From positions 310,001 to 374,000 of the forward strand of contig JALENN010000006.1 in NCBI GenBank assembly GCA_022767745.1: a stretch of 64,000 nt of DNA. The letters run 5' to 3'. The translations under genes and the position numbers were made by a program. The stretch comes from Alistipes sp. GTDB lineage: Bacteria; Bacteroidota; Bacteroidia; Bacteroidales; Rikenellaceae. Below, piece after piece: positions 27,494 through 35,626 of the stretch (position 1 is the first letter of the stretch; the number at the start of each line of letters is the position of its first letter). A model generated the notes under the pieces. It was not told the origin of the DNA, ran no database searches, and saw only the letters and a program-made list of their open reading frames with translations.

Positions 27494-27735
27494 GGAAAGG
27501 AAGAGAAAAAGCGCCCAGGCATTCCGAAAATAATCGGGAGCGAAACCAAAAGCTGAAAAGCCCAGCACCCGGAAAGGAACCGGAAGAGAAAAAAACGCCC
27601 GCACCCCGAAAAGGGCAGGCAGCGGAAACAAAAGCCGAAAAAGACCAGCACCCGTAAGGGGACCGGAAGAGAAAAAAGTTGCCCTAACCCCCGAAAAAGG
27701 GCGGCAGCGAGACCAAAAGCCGAAAAAGCTGAAAA
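27494..27735 (+). repeat. Three imperfect 82-83-bp tandem repeats, purine-rich, between murA and tdk
   Basis: Units begin near 27494, 27576 and 27659. Each has a GGAA-type start and GGAAGAGAAAAA, then a C-rich segment around CCCGAAAA, then AGCG-ACCAAAAGC-GAAAA. Copies 2 and 3 share long blocks (ACCGGAAGAGAAAAAA, CCGAAAAAGGGC-like, CAAAAGCCGAAAAAG). Copy 1 is more diverged. The third copy runs into the tdk start. No ORF is supported in this block. Confidence 0.8.
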
Positions 27736-28326
27736 ATGTTACTTGAATATACGAAACACAGGGGCCGCATAGAGGTTATATGCGGCTCGATGTTCTCGGG
27801 CAAGACCGAGGAGCTTATACGGCGGCTGCGCCGCGCCGAGTTCGCCAACCAGCGCGTCGAGGTATTCAAACCCGCCGTCGACACGCGCTACTCCGACGAG
27901 GAGGTCGTATCGCACGAGGGCCACTCGCTGCGCTCGACGCCCGTCGAGTCGTCGCAGACGATACTCCTCATGTCGGGCAACGCCGACGTGGTGGGCATCG
28001 ACGAGGCGCAGTTCTTCGACGAGAGCCTCACCGACGTATGCCGCGCGCTCGCCTCGCAGGGCATACGCGTAATAGTCGCGGGCCTCGACATGGACTTCAC
28101 GGGACGCCCCTTCGGCCCCATGCCCGCGCTCATGGCCGTGGCCGAGCACGTCACCAAGGTACACGCCATCTGCGTGCGCTGCGGCGACCCGGCGCAGTAC
28201 TCCCACCGCCTGAGCAGCGACGCGCGGCTGGTGATGCTGGGCGAGAAGGAGTCCTACGAGCCCCTCTGCCGCCACTGCTTCGAGAAAGCGATGGAAGAGG
28301 AGCGGCAAGGCAGCACGGCAAAGTAA
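27736..28326 (+). CDS. tdk: Thymidine kinase, type II
   Basis: A 196-residue salvage enzyme phosphorylating thymidine. P-loop GSMFSGKT is at 17-24, the catalytic Glu90 is in GIDEAQFF, and zinc-binding cysteines are at 146/149 (CVRC) and 178/181 (CRHC). The length is typical of the tetrameric type II family. It is the first gene after the tandem-repeat block and is followed by a strong bidirectional terminator. The start at MLLEY agrees with relatives. Confidence 0.96.
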   Translation: MLLEYTKHRGRIEVICGSMFSGKTEELIRRLRRAEFANQRVEVFKPAVDTRYSDEEVVSHEGHSLRSTPVESSQTILLMSGNADVVGIDEAQFFDESLTDVCRALASQGIRVIVAGLDMDFTGRPFGPMPALMAVAEHVTKVHAICVRCGDPAQYSHRLSSDARLVMLGEKESYEPLCRHCFEKAMEEERQGSTAK

Positions 28327-28343
28327 ATACCGCCCATCGTAAA

Positions 28344-28384
28344 AACAACGGCCGGCCCTGTCGAGAAAAGGGTCGGCCGTTGTT
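28344..28384. terminator. Bidirectional terminator between tdk and the isomerase-like gene
   Basis: AACAACGGCCGGCCC (28344-28358) pairs with GGGTCGGCCGTTGTT (28370-28384), 15 pairs with one G-U, and T/A-rich flanks on both sides. It separates convergent genes. Confidence 0.85.
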
Positions 28385-28410
28385 CTTGCCTTTGATCTTC
28401 GGCGCCTCGG

Positions 28411-29349
28411 TTACTTCACGAAGCGGGCCTTGGCCAGGTAGCGCGCGCTCTGCTTGGCGGCATCGAACATGCGCTCCATGATCTCGTTCTCGTCCAGCAG
28501 CTCGCCTGCGGCGTTGTGCTCCTTGCGCAGCCAGCCCGGAATCTCGATCTCCACGACATAGTCCTTCATGCCGTTGGCATAGAACTGGTCGAAGATGGCC
28601 TCGAAGTCGATCGTGCCGCTCTCGCCAATGACGAAGTCATCCTTCACGTGCAGCATCTGTATGCGGTTGGGGTACTTCTTCAGGTAGTCGACGGGGTTCT
28701 TGCCGCCCTTGGTGCACCAGTACACGTCCAGCTCGAAGAATACGTAGCTCGGGTTGGTGTGCTCGACCAGATACTCCCACATCACCTTGTCCGAGTCCTT
28801 CAGCTTGTTGAACTCGCCCGAGTGGTTGTGGTAGCCCAGCTTGAGGCCGTACTCCGAGGCGATCTTGCCGATGCGGTTGAAGTAGTCGCACATCTGCTGC
28901 ACGCCCTTCTCGGTGTAGTCGACGCCGTAGCTCGGGATCACCACATAGCGGCCGCCGCACGCCTTCTGCGTCTCGAAGATCTGACGCCAGCGGGCGATCA
29001 CCTCATCCTCCTTTGCGGGATCCTCCTGTATGCCCGTGTGGGTCGATACGATCTCCATGCCGTTACGGTCGCAGATGGCCTTGAACTCGGCCGGAGCCAG
29101 GCCGAACACCTTGGTGTCGCCGCCCCACTGCACAAGCTCGGAGGTGTTGTATCCCATGTCGGCCAGACGCTCGATGGCGGCTGCAGGGTCCTTCTGCACG
29201 GCACCCATGACCGAGTAGAGCTGTATTCCGATCTTCTTTTTCTTTGCCGCCGCCTCCTGCGGGAAGGCGACCATTCCTACCGATGCCACCACACACAGGG
29301 CCGCCATAGCAGCCTTGAGGCATCCATGCCATAAAGTTGAGGTCTTCAT
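28411..29349 (-). CDS. Secreted sugar phosphate isomerase/epimerase-like protein (AP_endonuc_2 TIM barrel)
   Basis: A 312-residue exported protein with a signal peptide ending near AAAKKKK. The xylose-isomerase-like barrel is shown by KIGIQLYSV, RLADMGYNTSEL, LKLGYHNHSGEF (metal-ligand region), FFELDVYW, and MLHVKDDFVIGE. Relatives are often found beside DUF1080 proteins and oxidoreductases that process keto sugars. The length is normal. It has a promoter with TATATTTG at 29418-29425. The substrate is unknown; the export signal is unusual compared with cytoplasmic isomerases but common in Bacteroidota. Confidence 0.9.
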   Translation of the reverse strand: MKTSTLWHGCLKAAMAALCVVASVGMVAFPQEAAAKKKKIGIQLYSVMGAVQKDPAAAIERLADMGYNTSELVQWGGDTKVFGLAPAEFKAICDRNGMEIVSTHTGIQEDPAKEDEVIARWRQIFETQKACGGRYVVIPSYGVDYTEKGVQQMCDYFNRIGKIASEYGLKLGYHNHSGEFNKLKDSDKVMWEYLVEHTNPSYVFFELDVYWCTKGGKNPVDYLKKYPNRIQMLHVKDDFVIGESGTIDFEAIFDQFYANGMKDYVVEIEIPGWLRKEHNAAGELLDENEIMERMFDAAKQSARYLAKARFVK

Positions 29350-29417
29350 AGTTTTTGGTTGTTTTTTAGTTTCCCGCCCGCGGGGCGCACCCCTTCGTGC
29401 AGGCGGCCTGTTTATTA

Positions 29418-29448
29418 CAAATATATGAATAAAATCCTTTCCGCACAA
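29418..29448 (-). promoter_or_regulatory. Promoter of the isomerase-like gene (TTG - 20 - TATATTTG)
   Basis: On the minus strand TTG (29446-29448) is followed after 20 bases by TATATTTG (29418-29425). It lies just before the end of the upstream minus-strand gene, so the gene has its own promoter. Confidence 0.6.
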
Positions 29449-29464
29449 CAATTTTTGCCGCGCG

Positions 29465-30337
29465 CTACTCCTTTCGGTGCAGGCGGTAGACCTCCTCGCG
29501 GATCTCGTCCACATGGCCAATCATCAGATACACATCGTACTCATACACGAAACCGGGCGTTATGGCGAAATGCCTGACGGGGGCGAAATACGAGCAGCCC
29601 GACCCCTGCGGCCCCGACGGCCCCTCGAAACGGTAGGTCGTCAGCTCGACCGTGCCGGGGAACCACACCCCGATGCCCCAACCGCTGTCGTCGACATAGG
29701 CGGCCCAGCACTCCTCCGCCCGCCGCGGCTCGTTCGGCCAGCCGGGCACCACGCTCGTCAGGCGGTCGTTCGTCCACGGACTGTCGCCGTCGTAGAACAC
29801 GAGGTTCGGCAGGGCGTAATCGACGAAGACGGCCGGAAGCTCCTGCGGCTTGACGGGGTGCGACACCTCGCCGTCATACGCAAAGCGGTAGTGTATGCGG
29901 GCGACGCGACCCTTGAGCGTGATGGTCTCCTCCATCACCGCGTCGGTAATATCCTCGCTGCTGGCCCAATGCTTGGGGCGGGTAGCGATATGCAGCGACC
30001 GCCGCTTCAGGCTGCTCGACAGTATCGTGGCCGGGGCATGCCTGTAGCCGCCGCCCTGCACGGGGTTCCAGCACCAGGGCTTGTCGGCCCACATGCTGCC
30101 GTCCTCGGCGCCGTAATACGACTGCTGGACGTAACGCCCCTTGTCGGCATGGTTCAGCAGGTTGCGCCCCGTAGCCGACTCGGCGAAATAGAAGACGCTG
30201 CCCCCACCCCCGAGGTCGACACCGATACGCACCCGTCCGTTGTCGAGATAGTAATAGCGCCCGTCGTCACCATCGGCCTGGGCAAAGGCCTGCGAAAAAG
30301 CCGCCACACACAGGGCAAGCAACAGAATCCTCTTCAT
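29465..30337 (-). CDS. Secreted protein of unknown function
   Basis: A 290-residue exported protein with signal peptide MKRILLLALCVAAFSQAFA. The mature part starts with YYYLDNGRVRIGVDLGGGG and contains many Trp and Tyr residues (ADKPWCWNPVQGGGY, WAAYVDDSGWGIGVW), consistent with a beta-sandwich carbohydrate-active or binding fold. I do not recognise the family. It is upstream of the secreted isomerase-like gene on the same strand, which may point to a shared sugar-processing role (inference). The ATG that opens the signal peptide is used; an upstream in-frame ATG at 30376 is less likely. Confidence 0.8.
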   Translation of the reverse strand: MKRILLLALCVAAFSQAFAQADGDDGRYYYLDNGRVRIGVDLGGGGSVFYFAESATGRNLLNHADKGRYVQQSYYGAEDGSMWADKPWCWNPVQGGGYRHAPATILSSSLKRRSLHIATRPKHWASSEDITDAVMEETITLKGRVARIHYRFAYDGEVSHPVKPQELPAVFVDYALPNLVFYDGDSPWTNDRLTSVVPGWPNEPRRAEECWAAYVDDSGWGIGVWFPGTVELTTYRFEGPSGPQGSGCSYFAPVRHFAITPGFVYEYDVYLMIGHVDEIREEVYRLHRKE

Positions 30338-30624
30338 AAGCATCGTATAATCTATCTTATCGACACGCGGCCGCACCCCAACACGGCGGCCCGCCGCGGC
30401 ACACGGCCTGCGGCGTAATAAAATTAGACATAAAAAACGTACAAACCGCCCGCAGCAGCGAAATATTCGCCTCCGCGCGCATTTTCCGCCCGTTTTACCC
30501 CGCCCAGACCGCCGCGCGAGGCCGCCCGAAGAGAAACGGCACGCGAAAAAACGGCACGCGCCGCCCGCATTCTCCGGCCGTCAGTATACCATCGGCCGTC
30601 AGCCCCTCTGTCGCACGGGCACAA
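30338..30624. other. Non-coding stretch between the secreted protein and the L34 terminator
   Basis: About 290 GC-rich bases with a short AT-rich patch near 30418-30440. I see no convincing ORF, hairpin or consensus promoter here on either strand. Confidence 0.45.
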
Positions 30625-30666
30625 AAAAAACGACAGGGAACCGCATCCGGTCCCCTGTCGTTTTTT
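30625..30666 (-). terminator. Terminator of rpmH
   Basis: AAAAAACGACAGGG pairs with CCCTGTCGTTTTTT (14 bp) with T-runs both ways, 19 bases after the L34 stop. Confidence 0.9.
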
Positions 30667-30684
30667 CCGACGGCGTCGGTAAAA

Positions 30685-30846
30685 CTAAGCGTACTTGAAG
30701 GTCGACTCGTCCGAAACGGTCAACTTCTTGCGTCCCTTAGCGCGACGCGCAGCCAACACCTTGCGGCCGTTGGCCGTAGCCATTCTCTGGCGGAAACCGT
30801 GCTTGTTGATCCGCTTGCGGCGAGAAGGCTGATAAGTTCTTTTCAT
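30685..30846 (-). CDS. rpmH: 50S ribosomal protein L34
   Basis: A 53-residue basic protein, [20 protein letters not shown] onward, ending in [16 protein letters not shown]; this is the full-length L34 signature. An in-frame ATG two codons earlier (30852, giving MAMKRTY) is also possible. The gene is a separate unit with its own promoter (TACCTTTG at 30956-30963) and a strong terminator. It is not beside dnaA or rnpA here. Confidence 0.95.
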   Translation of the reverse strand: MKRTYQPSRRKRINKHGFRQRMATANGRKVLAARRAKGRKKLTVSDESTFKYA

Positions 30847-30955
30847 TGCCATAACGATATCGTATTTGTGTTTGTTCTACTGTGCCCGACGGCGTCACGC
30901 CGATAGGCTCCACGCCCGAACCGACCCATGCATGCAGGTGGTCCAACGCGGAGTG

Positions 30956-30985
30956 CAAAGGTAAAAGGTTTTTCCTTTTTCGCAA
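30956..30985 (-). promoter_or_regulatory. Promoter of rpmH (TTG - 19 - TACCTTTG)
   Basis: On the minus strand TTG (30983-30985), 19 bases, then TACCTTTG (30956-30963). The leader to the start is about 100 bases. Confidence 0.7.
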
Positions 30986-31119
30986 AATATTTTGGCGACA
31001 AATCGCCTTTCAGGGTGTTTTTTCTCGCTCAGAGCCAAATACAAGGCCCCTCCGACGGCCTTCGGGCCGTGGCGCACTGCCGTCGCGACGGCTACCTCGC
31101 CGCCGCCCGCACCGCCGTG

Positions 31120-31677
31120 TCACATCCCCTCGAAAAGGTCCAGCTCGCCGCGCTCGGCCTTGCCGTAGATGGCCGCCAGCTCGCCCACGACGGGCGATAT
31201 GAGTTCCACCGTGTCGGCTATGGCCGCCGCACCCTTGCCGTCGCCCCTGATGCGGTAGAGCATGGCCGCATAGAGCGCGCGGAAGCATATCTCGGTGTCG
31301 GAGATGTTGTCGTCGTGCAGCATCGCACGCAGCTTCGGCAGCTCGGGCGCCAGCCGCGCGAATGTCGTGCGGTAGTGTGCACCCACGGGGGCGCGCATGA
31401 GGTGAAGGTGGAGGTTGTGCAGGTCACCTATCAGATGGAGCGTGTGGTCGAGGTGGCCGCTCTGCTCCTTGCCCTCCTTGCGCAGCAGCTCGGCCAGGTC
31501 GAGGTACCACGCCAGGATCTCGTCCTTGCGCTGCTGCGGTACCTCGCGCGGCGCCACCAGCTGCGAATATATCGCCTCGGGGCTAAGCTGCATCGCCCGC
31601 AGCAGGTCCTCCAGTTGCCACAGGTAGAGGATGTACTCGGCGATGTTCTCCTTGCGTTTTGCTTGTGCTATGTCCAT
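31120..31677 (-). CDS. DUF4924 family protein
   Basis: A 185-residue all-helical cytoplasmic protein: MDIAQAKRKENIAEYILYLW at the start, then PREVPQQRKDEILAWYLDL, HLDHTLHLIGDLHNLHLHL and DTEICFRALYAAMLYR. These match DUF4924, a family largely confined to Bacteroidales, of unknown role. The start at 31677 opens the conserved N-terminus. It stands alone between rpmH and the DUF4488-like gene, in the same direction as both. Confidence 0.88.
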   Translation of the reverse strand: MDIAQAKRKENIAEYILYLWQLEDLLRAMQLSPEAIYSQLVAPREVPQQRKDEILAWYLDLAELLRKEGKEQSGHLDHTLHLIGDLHNLHLHLMRAPVGAHYRTTFARLAPELPKLRAMLHDDNISDTEICFRALYAAMLYRIRGDGKGAAAIADTVELISPVVGELAAIYGKAERGELDLFEGM

Positions 31678-31750
31678 ATCTTTTTTTTCTGTTTCAACAT
31701 GTTGCAGCCCGCCCGTCACGGCGGGACCGTATGCCGTTCGCGGCGTGCGC

Positions 31751-32602
31751 CTACCGCTCCCTGCCGGCGCACGTGACGCGGGCCCACTCCTCGGTCACCG
31801 CATCGCCGCCGCCCGGCAGCGTGAAGCTCACGCGCATGTACGTCCCGCAGTCGTCCGTGAAGATGCACCCGAGCGAGGTCTCCTCGCCCACAAGCTCGGG
31901 CGCCACAGCGCTCTCCGAGATGCGCTCGACATACTCCTCGGGGCCGCGCACCGCATAGCTTCCCTGCGCCGAGATGCGCGCCGTGCCCGCCTGCGAAACG
32001 AAACTCACCGTAGAGAACGTGCCGTCGGCACGATATATTTTATATATGGGGGCATATACGCGCCTGCCCTCGTCGGTATTGTAGCACAGCTGCCACACCC
32101 CCTCGAGCGCCTCGGCCAGGGCCTTCGCCCGTGCGGGCGTACGTCCCGCCTTCCCCGCCGCGACGGGACGGCCCACCACATGCCACGCCTCGCGGCCCAC
32201 GCCGCCGCCCGACGGGAAGGTCAGCCACATAACGCCCTCCTCAACGGCGTAATCCATCGTATTGTCGTCGCCCGCGCGGTGCGACTCGTAAACGCTCTCG
32301 GCGAGCGACTCGACCAGCTGCCGCTCCGACACCACGCGGTAGGAGCCCGAGTTGGTCAGCATGCCGGGCTGCGTCCTCTCGGGCACGGCCAGCATGGTGC
32401 AGAACGTCCCGTCGGCGTTGTATATCTTGAGGAAAGGCATCGCCTCCCCCTGCGCCCCGTCGGGCCCGATGCCGAAAAGCTGGTATATTCCCGGGACAGG
32501 CGACTCCGACAGCGGAATGCCGTCCCCGGCATCGCCGCCCTGCGCCCATGTGGCCGACAAGCCCGCCAGCAGGGCCATACATGCAAGGATTGGTCGTTTC
32601 AT
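31751..32602 (-). CDS. Secreted DUF4488-like protein with internal duplication
   Basis: A 283-residue exported protein with signal peptide MKRPILACMALLAGLSATWA. Two homologous halves are visible: PGIYQLFGIG ... FLKIYNADGTFCTML ... GSYRVVSERQLVESLAESVY, and GVWQLCYNTD ... IYKIYRADGTFSTVS ... GSYAVRGPEEYVERISES. Each resembles a lipocalin-like DUF4488 domain. Function unknown; ligand binding is plausible for the fold. TACATTTG lies upstream at 32670-32677. Confidence 0.82.
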   Translation of the reverse strand: MKRPILACMALLAGLSATWAQGGDAGDGIPLSESPVPGIYQLFGIGPDGAQGEAMPFLKIYNADGTFCTMLAVPERTQPGMLTNSGSYRVVSERQLVESLAESVYESHRAGDDNTMDYAVEEGVMWLTFPSGGGVGREAWHVVGRPVAAGKAGRTPARAKALAEALEGVWQLCYNTDEGRRVYAPIYKIYRADGTFSTVSFVSQAGTARISAQGSYAVRGPEEYVERISESAVAPELVGEETSLGCIFTDDCGTYMRVSFTLPGGGDAVTEEWARVTCAGRER

Positions 32603-32669
32603 AGGGATATGGTGTTGGAGGTTAAGCATCGTCGTCACACGTTCGGCGGCCGCCGCGGCGTCATATCTC

Positions 32670-32677
32670 CAAATGTA
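32670..32677 (-). promoter_or_regulatory. -7 element TACATTTG for the DUF4488-like gene
   Basis: A leftward TAnnTTTG match 68 bases upstream of the ATG at 32602. Confidence 0.5.
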
Positions 32678-32729
32678 ACGAAAAATTGCGGCTATGCAAA
32701 ATTTTACGTCCCAAATCTCCGCACCCGCG

Positions 32730-33779
32730 CTACAGTCCCCAGTCCCCGGCCTCGGCCTGCGATCGGGGTGCCGCGGGAACGTTGGCGAAGAAGCGCTCGC
32801 CCGTGAGCCGCTCCAGCTCCGCGACGCTCATCATCTCGGCACGCGTCACCTCGCGGCCGCGCACGCCGCGGTGGCCCACAACGAAGGCCGCGCACTTGAG
32901 TTCGTCGGCCGTGCACTCCGTCACGCTGCGCCCCGTGCGGCCCGAGCGCGTGCGCAGCAGCACCTTGTAATAGGCCGTGGGCACGGCCACCCGCCCGCCG
33001 TCGTTCCTGTTCACCGTGGTGCCCGACGCGACCTTGCCCGCGACGGGGTCGGTGTAGTCGTCGAAGAGGCACCCCGTGACTACATAGAGCGTGTCGGGGC
33101 ACATCTGCCCCTCGACGAAGGCCTCGAGGTTGTTCCATGCGCCGCCCGCGGCGTTGAATCCCGCCTGCGTCTGCGGCGCTATGTTCGTGGGCATGAAGGT
33201 CGTGCGGTTGGCCTCCGCCGAGACGGTGCGGTCGGCCGAGGCGAGCAGGTGGCCGCGCGTATACTCGCCGTAGGAGCGTTTCAGCAGGGGCTGTATCTCC
33301 ACGGGCAGCGCGGGGTCGAAACGGTATGCCCCCGTGCGTCCCGCATCGCCGCGGTAGCAGTCGTGCAGCGGCGCGGCAACCCACACGGGGCAGCGGCGCG
33401 AGACGCTGTAGCAGGCCGTATGGCTGCGCCACGAGGCCGTCTCGCCCTCGCCGCCGCACAGGTGGTGCACATAGCGGCGGTCGGCGTCCGCGCGCTCGTC
33501 GGGCAGCTCGGCCCACCCCGTGCGGTAGACCGTCGCGGGGCGACTTTCAGCCGCCGCGGCAGTGCCATCGGGTTCGGGGTCAGGAGCGGCGGGTTTCGAT
33601 TCGGGGTCGGCTGTTTTCGATTCGGGGTCGGCCGGCTCCACCAGAACCGTGCCCTCAACCGCGGCGGCGGCAAGGCCGTCGATGCGGTCGCGGAGGTATG
33701 CCGCACCCAGCAGCGCCGCCAGCACGATAACGTAGAGCACCGGGCGGCGCGGGCTCATCCTGCGTGTACGTCTTCTCAT
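32730..33779 (-). CDS. Membrane-anchored DNA/RNA non-specific endonuclease (NUC1 family)
   Basis: A 349-residue protein with one N-terminal membrane helix (13-27) and an acidic Pro-rich linker containing two near-identical heptads (ESKTADP, ESKPAAP) encoded by 21-bp-spaced repeats at 33594-33632. The beta-beta-alpha-metal nuclease domain shows YTRGHLLASADR, with the general-base His at 177, and NIAPQTQAGFN with the metal-binding Asn near 209. The usual D-R-G-H reads T-R-G-H here, a variant also known among Bacteroidota enzymes. It probably degrades extracellular or periplasmic nucleic acid. It is followed 25 bases upstream by dtd on the same strand. Confidence 0.9.
   Translation of the reverse strand: MRRRTRRMSPRRPVLYVIVLAALLGAAYLRDRIDGLAAAAVEGTVLVEPADPESKTADPESKPAAPDPEPDGTAAAAESRPATVYRTGWAELPDERADADRRYVHHLCGGEGETASWRSHTACYSVSRRCPVWVAAPLHDCYRGDAGRTGAYRFDPALPVEIQPLLKRSYGEYTRGHLLASADRTVSAEANRTTFMPTNIAPQTQAGFNAAGGAWNNLEAFVEGQMCPDTLYVVTGCLFDDYTDPVAGKVASGTTVNRNDGGRVAVPTAYYKVLLRTRSGRTGRSVTECTADELKCAAFVVGHRGVRGREVTRAEMMSVAELERLTGERFFANVPAAPRSQAEAGDWGL
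33594..33632. repeat. Two 18-bp direct repeats, period 21 bp, in the nuclease linker
   Basis: TTTCGATTCGGGGTCGGC occurs at 33594-33611 and 33615-33632. The period is seven codons, so copy-number change would keep the frame. Confidence 0.9.
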
Positions 33780-33804
33780 GGTAGGGGTGATTTTCCGGGC
33801 GGCG

Positions 33805-34257
33805 TCACTCGCGGTTGCGCGAGTCGATCCATATGGTCACGGGGCCGTCGTTCACAAGCTCCACCTTCATGTCGGCGCCGAAGACGCCCGTGGCCACCTC
33901 GCCGCCGAACTCGCGGCGCAGGTGCTCGACGAAGCGTTCGTACATCGGGCGCGAGACGGGCTCGGGGGCCGACCTTATGTACGACGGGCGGTTGCCCTTG
34001 CGCGTGGAGGCGAAGAGCGTGAACTGGCTCACCACAAGCAGGTCGCCCCCCGCCTGTGTCACGTCGAGGTTCATCACGCCGGCCTCGTCGTCGAATATGC
34101 GCAGGCGCAACAGCTTGCCCGCCAGCCATGCTATGTCTTCATCGCCGTCGGCCGCCTCGATGCCCACAAGCACCAGCAGGCCGCGGCCTATGTGCGAATG
34201 CTCGCGACCGTCGATGGTGACCGAGGCGCGGCTTACACGTTGTACAAGGATTCTCAT
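33805..34257 (-). CDS. dtd: D-aminoacyl-tRNA deacylase
   Basis: A 150-residue trans-editing enzyme that hydrolyses D-aminoacyl-tRNA and Gly-tRNA(Ala). Signatures are MRILVQRVSRASVTIDG, LLVVSQFTLFASTRKGNRP (SQFTL motif) and the C-terminal cross-subunit GPVTIWIDSR (variant of the GPVT motif). Length is normal. It lies 16 bases after the RluA-type gene and forms part of the cdd-rluA-dtd run. Confidence 0.96.
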   Translation of the reverse strand: MRILVQRVSRASVTIDGREHSHIGRGLLVLVGIEAADGDEDIAWLAGKLLRLRIFDDEAGVMNLDVTQAGGDLLVVSQFTLFASTRKGNRPSYIRSAPEPVSRPMYERFVEHLRREFGGEVATGVFGADMKVELVNDGPVTIWIDSRNRE

Positions 34258-34273
34258 TTCGGATTTGTCGGTT

Positions 34274-34966
34274 TCATTGTTGCGACCCCTCGAAGAAGGC
34301 CCACAGGCTGTCCCCCGCAGGCACGGGCGCCGTCACGCACACCCTCTCGCGGCTCACGGGATGCTCAAACTCGACACACCGCGAGTGGAGCGAGATGCCC
34401 CCGTCGGGGTTCGAGCGGCGCGCCCCGTACTTCAGGTCGCCGCGGATCGGACAGCCGATCTTCGAGAGCTGCGCCCGTATCTGGTGGTGGCGCCCCGTCA
34501 GCAGGCGCACCTCGACAAGCGTATAGTTCGTGCCGTGGCCCGCGACGCGGTACTCCAGCTCGGCACGCTTCGCGTCGCCGCGCGGCGCGTCCAGAGCCTT
34601 CGAGCGGTTGGTGCGGCCGTCGCGCAGGATGTAGTGCACAAGGCGCCCCTCCTCGGGCTCGGGCGTATGCTCGGTTATGGCCCAGTAGGTCTTCGAGATG
34701 CGGCCCTCGCGGATCATGTCGTTAAGGCGCGTGAGCGCCTTCGACGTCTTGGCGAAGAGCACCGCCCCGCTCACGGGACGGTCGATGCGGTGCACCACGC
34801 CCAGGAAGACGTTGCCCGCCTTGTGGTCGCGCACCTTGATCATGGCCTTGATCTCGGTCTCCAGCGCGTCGTCGGTATCGCGGTCGGGCTGCACCAGGTC
34901 GCCGCAGCGCTTGTTTACCACCATCAGGTGGTTGTCCTCGTAGAGGATATCGTCGGGAGTGAACAT
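34274..34966 (-). CDS. RluA-family pseudouridine synthase
   Basis: A 230-residue synthase. The catalytic block reads HRIDRPVSGAVLFAKT, with the essential Asp preserved (family norm HRLD-x-x-TSG). Other blocks are YEDNHLMVVNKRCGDLVQ and LLTGRHHQIRAQLS. No S4 domain precedes it, so it is a short, stand-alone member; the target uridine in rRNA or tRNA cannot be deduced. It starts five bases after the cytidine deaminase stop, and a pyrimidine-linked operon is likely. ATG 34966 gives the family N-terminus. Confidence 0.92.
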   Translation of the reverse strand: MFTPDDILYEDNHLMVVNKRCGDLVQPDRDTDDALETEIKAMIKVRDHKAGNVFLGVVHRIDRPVSGAVLFAKTSKALTRLNDMIREGRISKTYWAITEHTPEPEEGRLVHYILRDGRTNRSKALDAPRGDAKRAELEYRVAGHGTNYTLVEVRLLTGRHHQIRAQLSKIGCPIRGDLKYGARRSNPDGGISLHSRCVEFEHPVSRERVCVTAPVPAGDSLWAFFEGSQQ

Positions 34967-34971
34967 TGCTG

Positions 34972-35427
34972 TCAGAGTTTGAACGTGAAGGGCAGGAGGT
35001 CGGCCGCCGACGACACCACCGTGGCCGTGCCGCCGCCCGACATGATGATACGCACGGGCGAGCCCTGACGGCGCTCGACGTCGAGCAGCGTCTGGCGGCA
35101 CGCCCCGCAGGGGTAACACTCGCGCTCCGAGGGGTCCGACGCGATGGCTACGGCCTCGACCGCGTCGCCCGCATGGCACGCCTGCACGTGGTAGAGCAGC
35201 GTGCGCTCGGCGCACAGGCCCGAGGGGAAGACCTCGCTCTCGATGTTGGCGCCGCTCACGATGCGGCCGCTGGCAAGGCGCGCCGCGGCTCCCACACGGA
35301 AGTGCGAATAGGGGGCATGGGCCCCGCGGGTGGCACACTCGGCAGCCTCGACCAGCCGGCGGTCCGGCTCGGGCAGCGGGTTCGAGGCGTCATAACTCTC
35401 ATACTCGAATCTCTTCTCTCGTTTCAT
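34972..35427 (-). CDS. cdd: Cytidine deaminase
   Basis: A 151-residue zinc deaminase of pyrimidine salvage (cytidine or deoxycytidine to uridine). Zinc ligands and the catalytic Glu are in CAERTLLY (Cys72, Glu74) and PCGACRQ (Cys107, Cys110). The N-terminal YSHFRVGAAA is characteristic. It is the first gene of the cdd-rluA-dtd run and has a TATTTTTG element at 35453-35460. Confidence 0.95.
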   Translation of the reverse strand: MKREKRFEYESYDASNPLPEPDRRLVEAAECATRGAHAPYSHFRVGAAARLASGRIVSGANIESEVFPSGLCAERTLLYHVQACHAGDAVEAVAIASDPSERECYPCGACRQTLLDVERRQGSPVRIIMSGGGTATVVSSAADLLPFTFKL

Positions 35428-35452
35428 GGCGCTTGTGTTTTCAGTTCAACAA

Positions 35453-35460
35453 CAAAAATA
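35453..35460 (-). promoter_or_regulatory. -7 element TATTTTTG for the cdd operon
   Basis: A leftward TAnnTTTG match 26 bases upstream of the cdd ATG. Confidence 0.55.
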
Positions 35461-35577
35461 CAACAATCGCCGCAAGATTCAAAATCCGCGCGGCGGAATC
35501 TCCCCCTTTCGCGGCCCGACGCGGCGCCCGACGCAAAAAAACGGCGCCGATTGTTTTTTTATGCCCCGCCGTTTCAC

Positions 35578-35585
35578 TACCTTTG
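35578..35585 (+). promoter_or_regulatory. -7 element TACCTTTG for the gene at 35627
   Basis: TACCTTTG 42 bases before the ATG. The nearest upstream TTG (35551-35553) is 24 bases away, longer than the usual 19-21. Confidence 0.55.
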
Positions 35586-35626
35586 GTACCCGATAGATGT
35601 CCCTAACTTCCGAAAAACCGAAGACC

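Noticed and set aside
27494..27735. CRISPR array
   Set aside because: Units are contiguous and imperfect, with no unique spacers and no cas genes.
30685..30846. Origin of replication near rpmH
   Set aside because: No dnaA, rnpA or DnaA-box cluster is present; in Bacteroidota rpmH is not a reliable origin marker.
33805..34257. Toxin-antitoxin or defence island around dtd and the nuclease
   Set aside because: All genes belong to housekeeping or secreted-nuclease families and no partner gene is visible.
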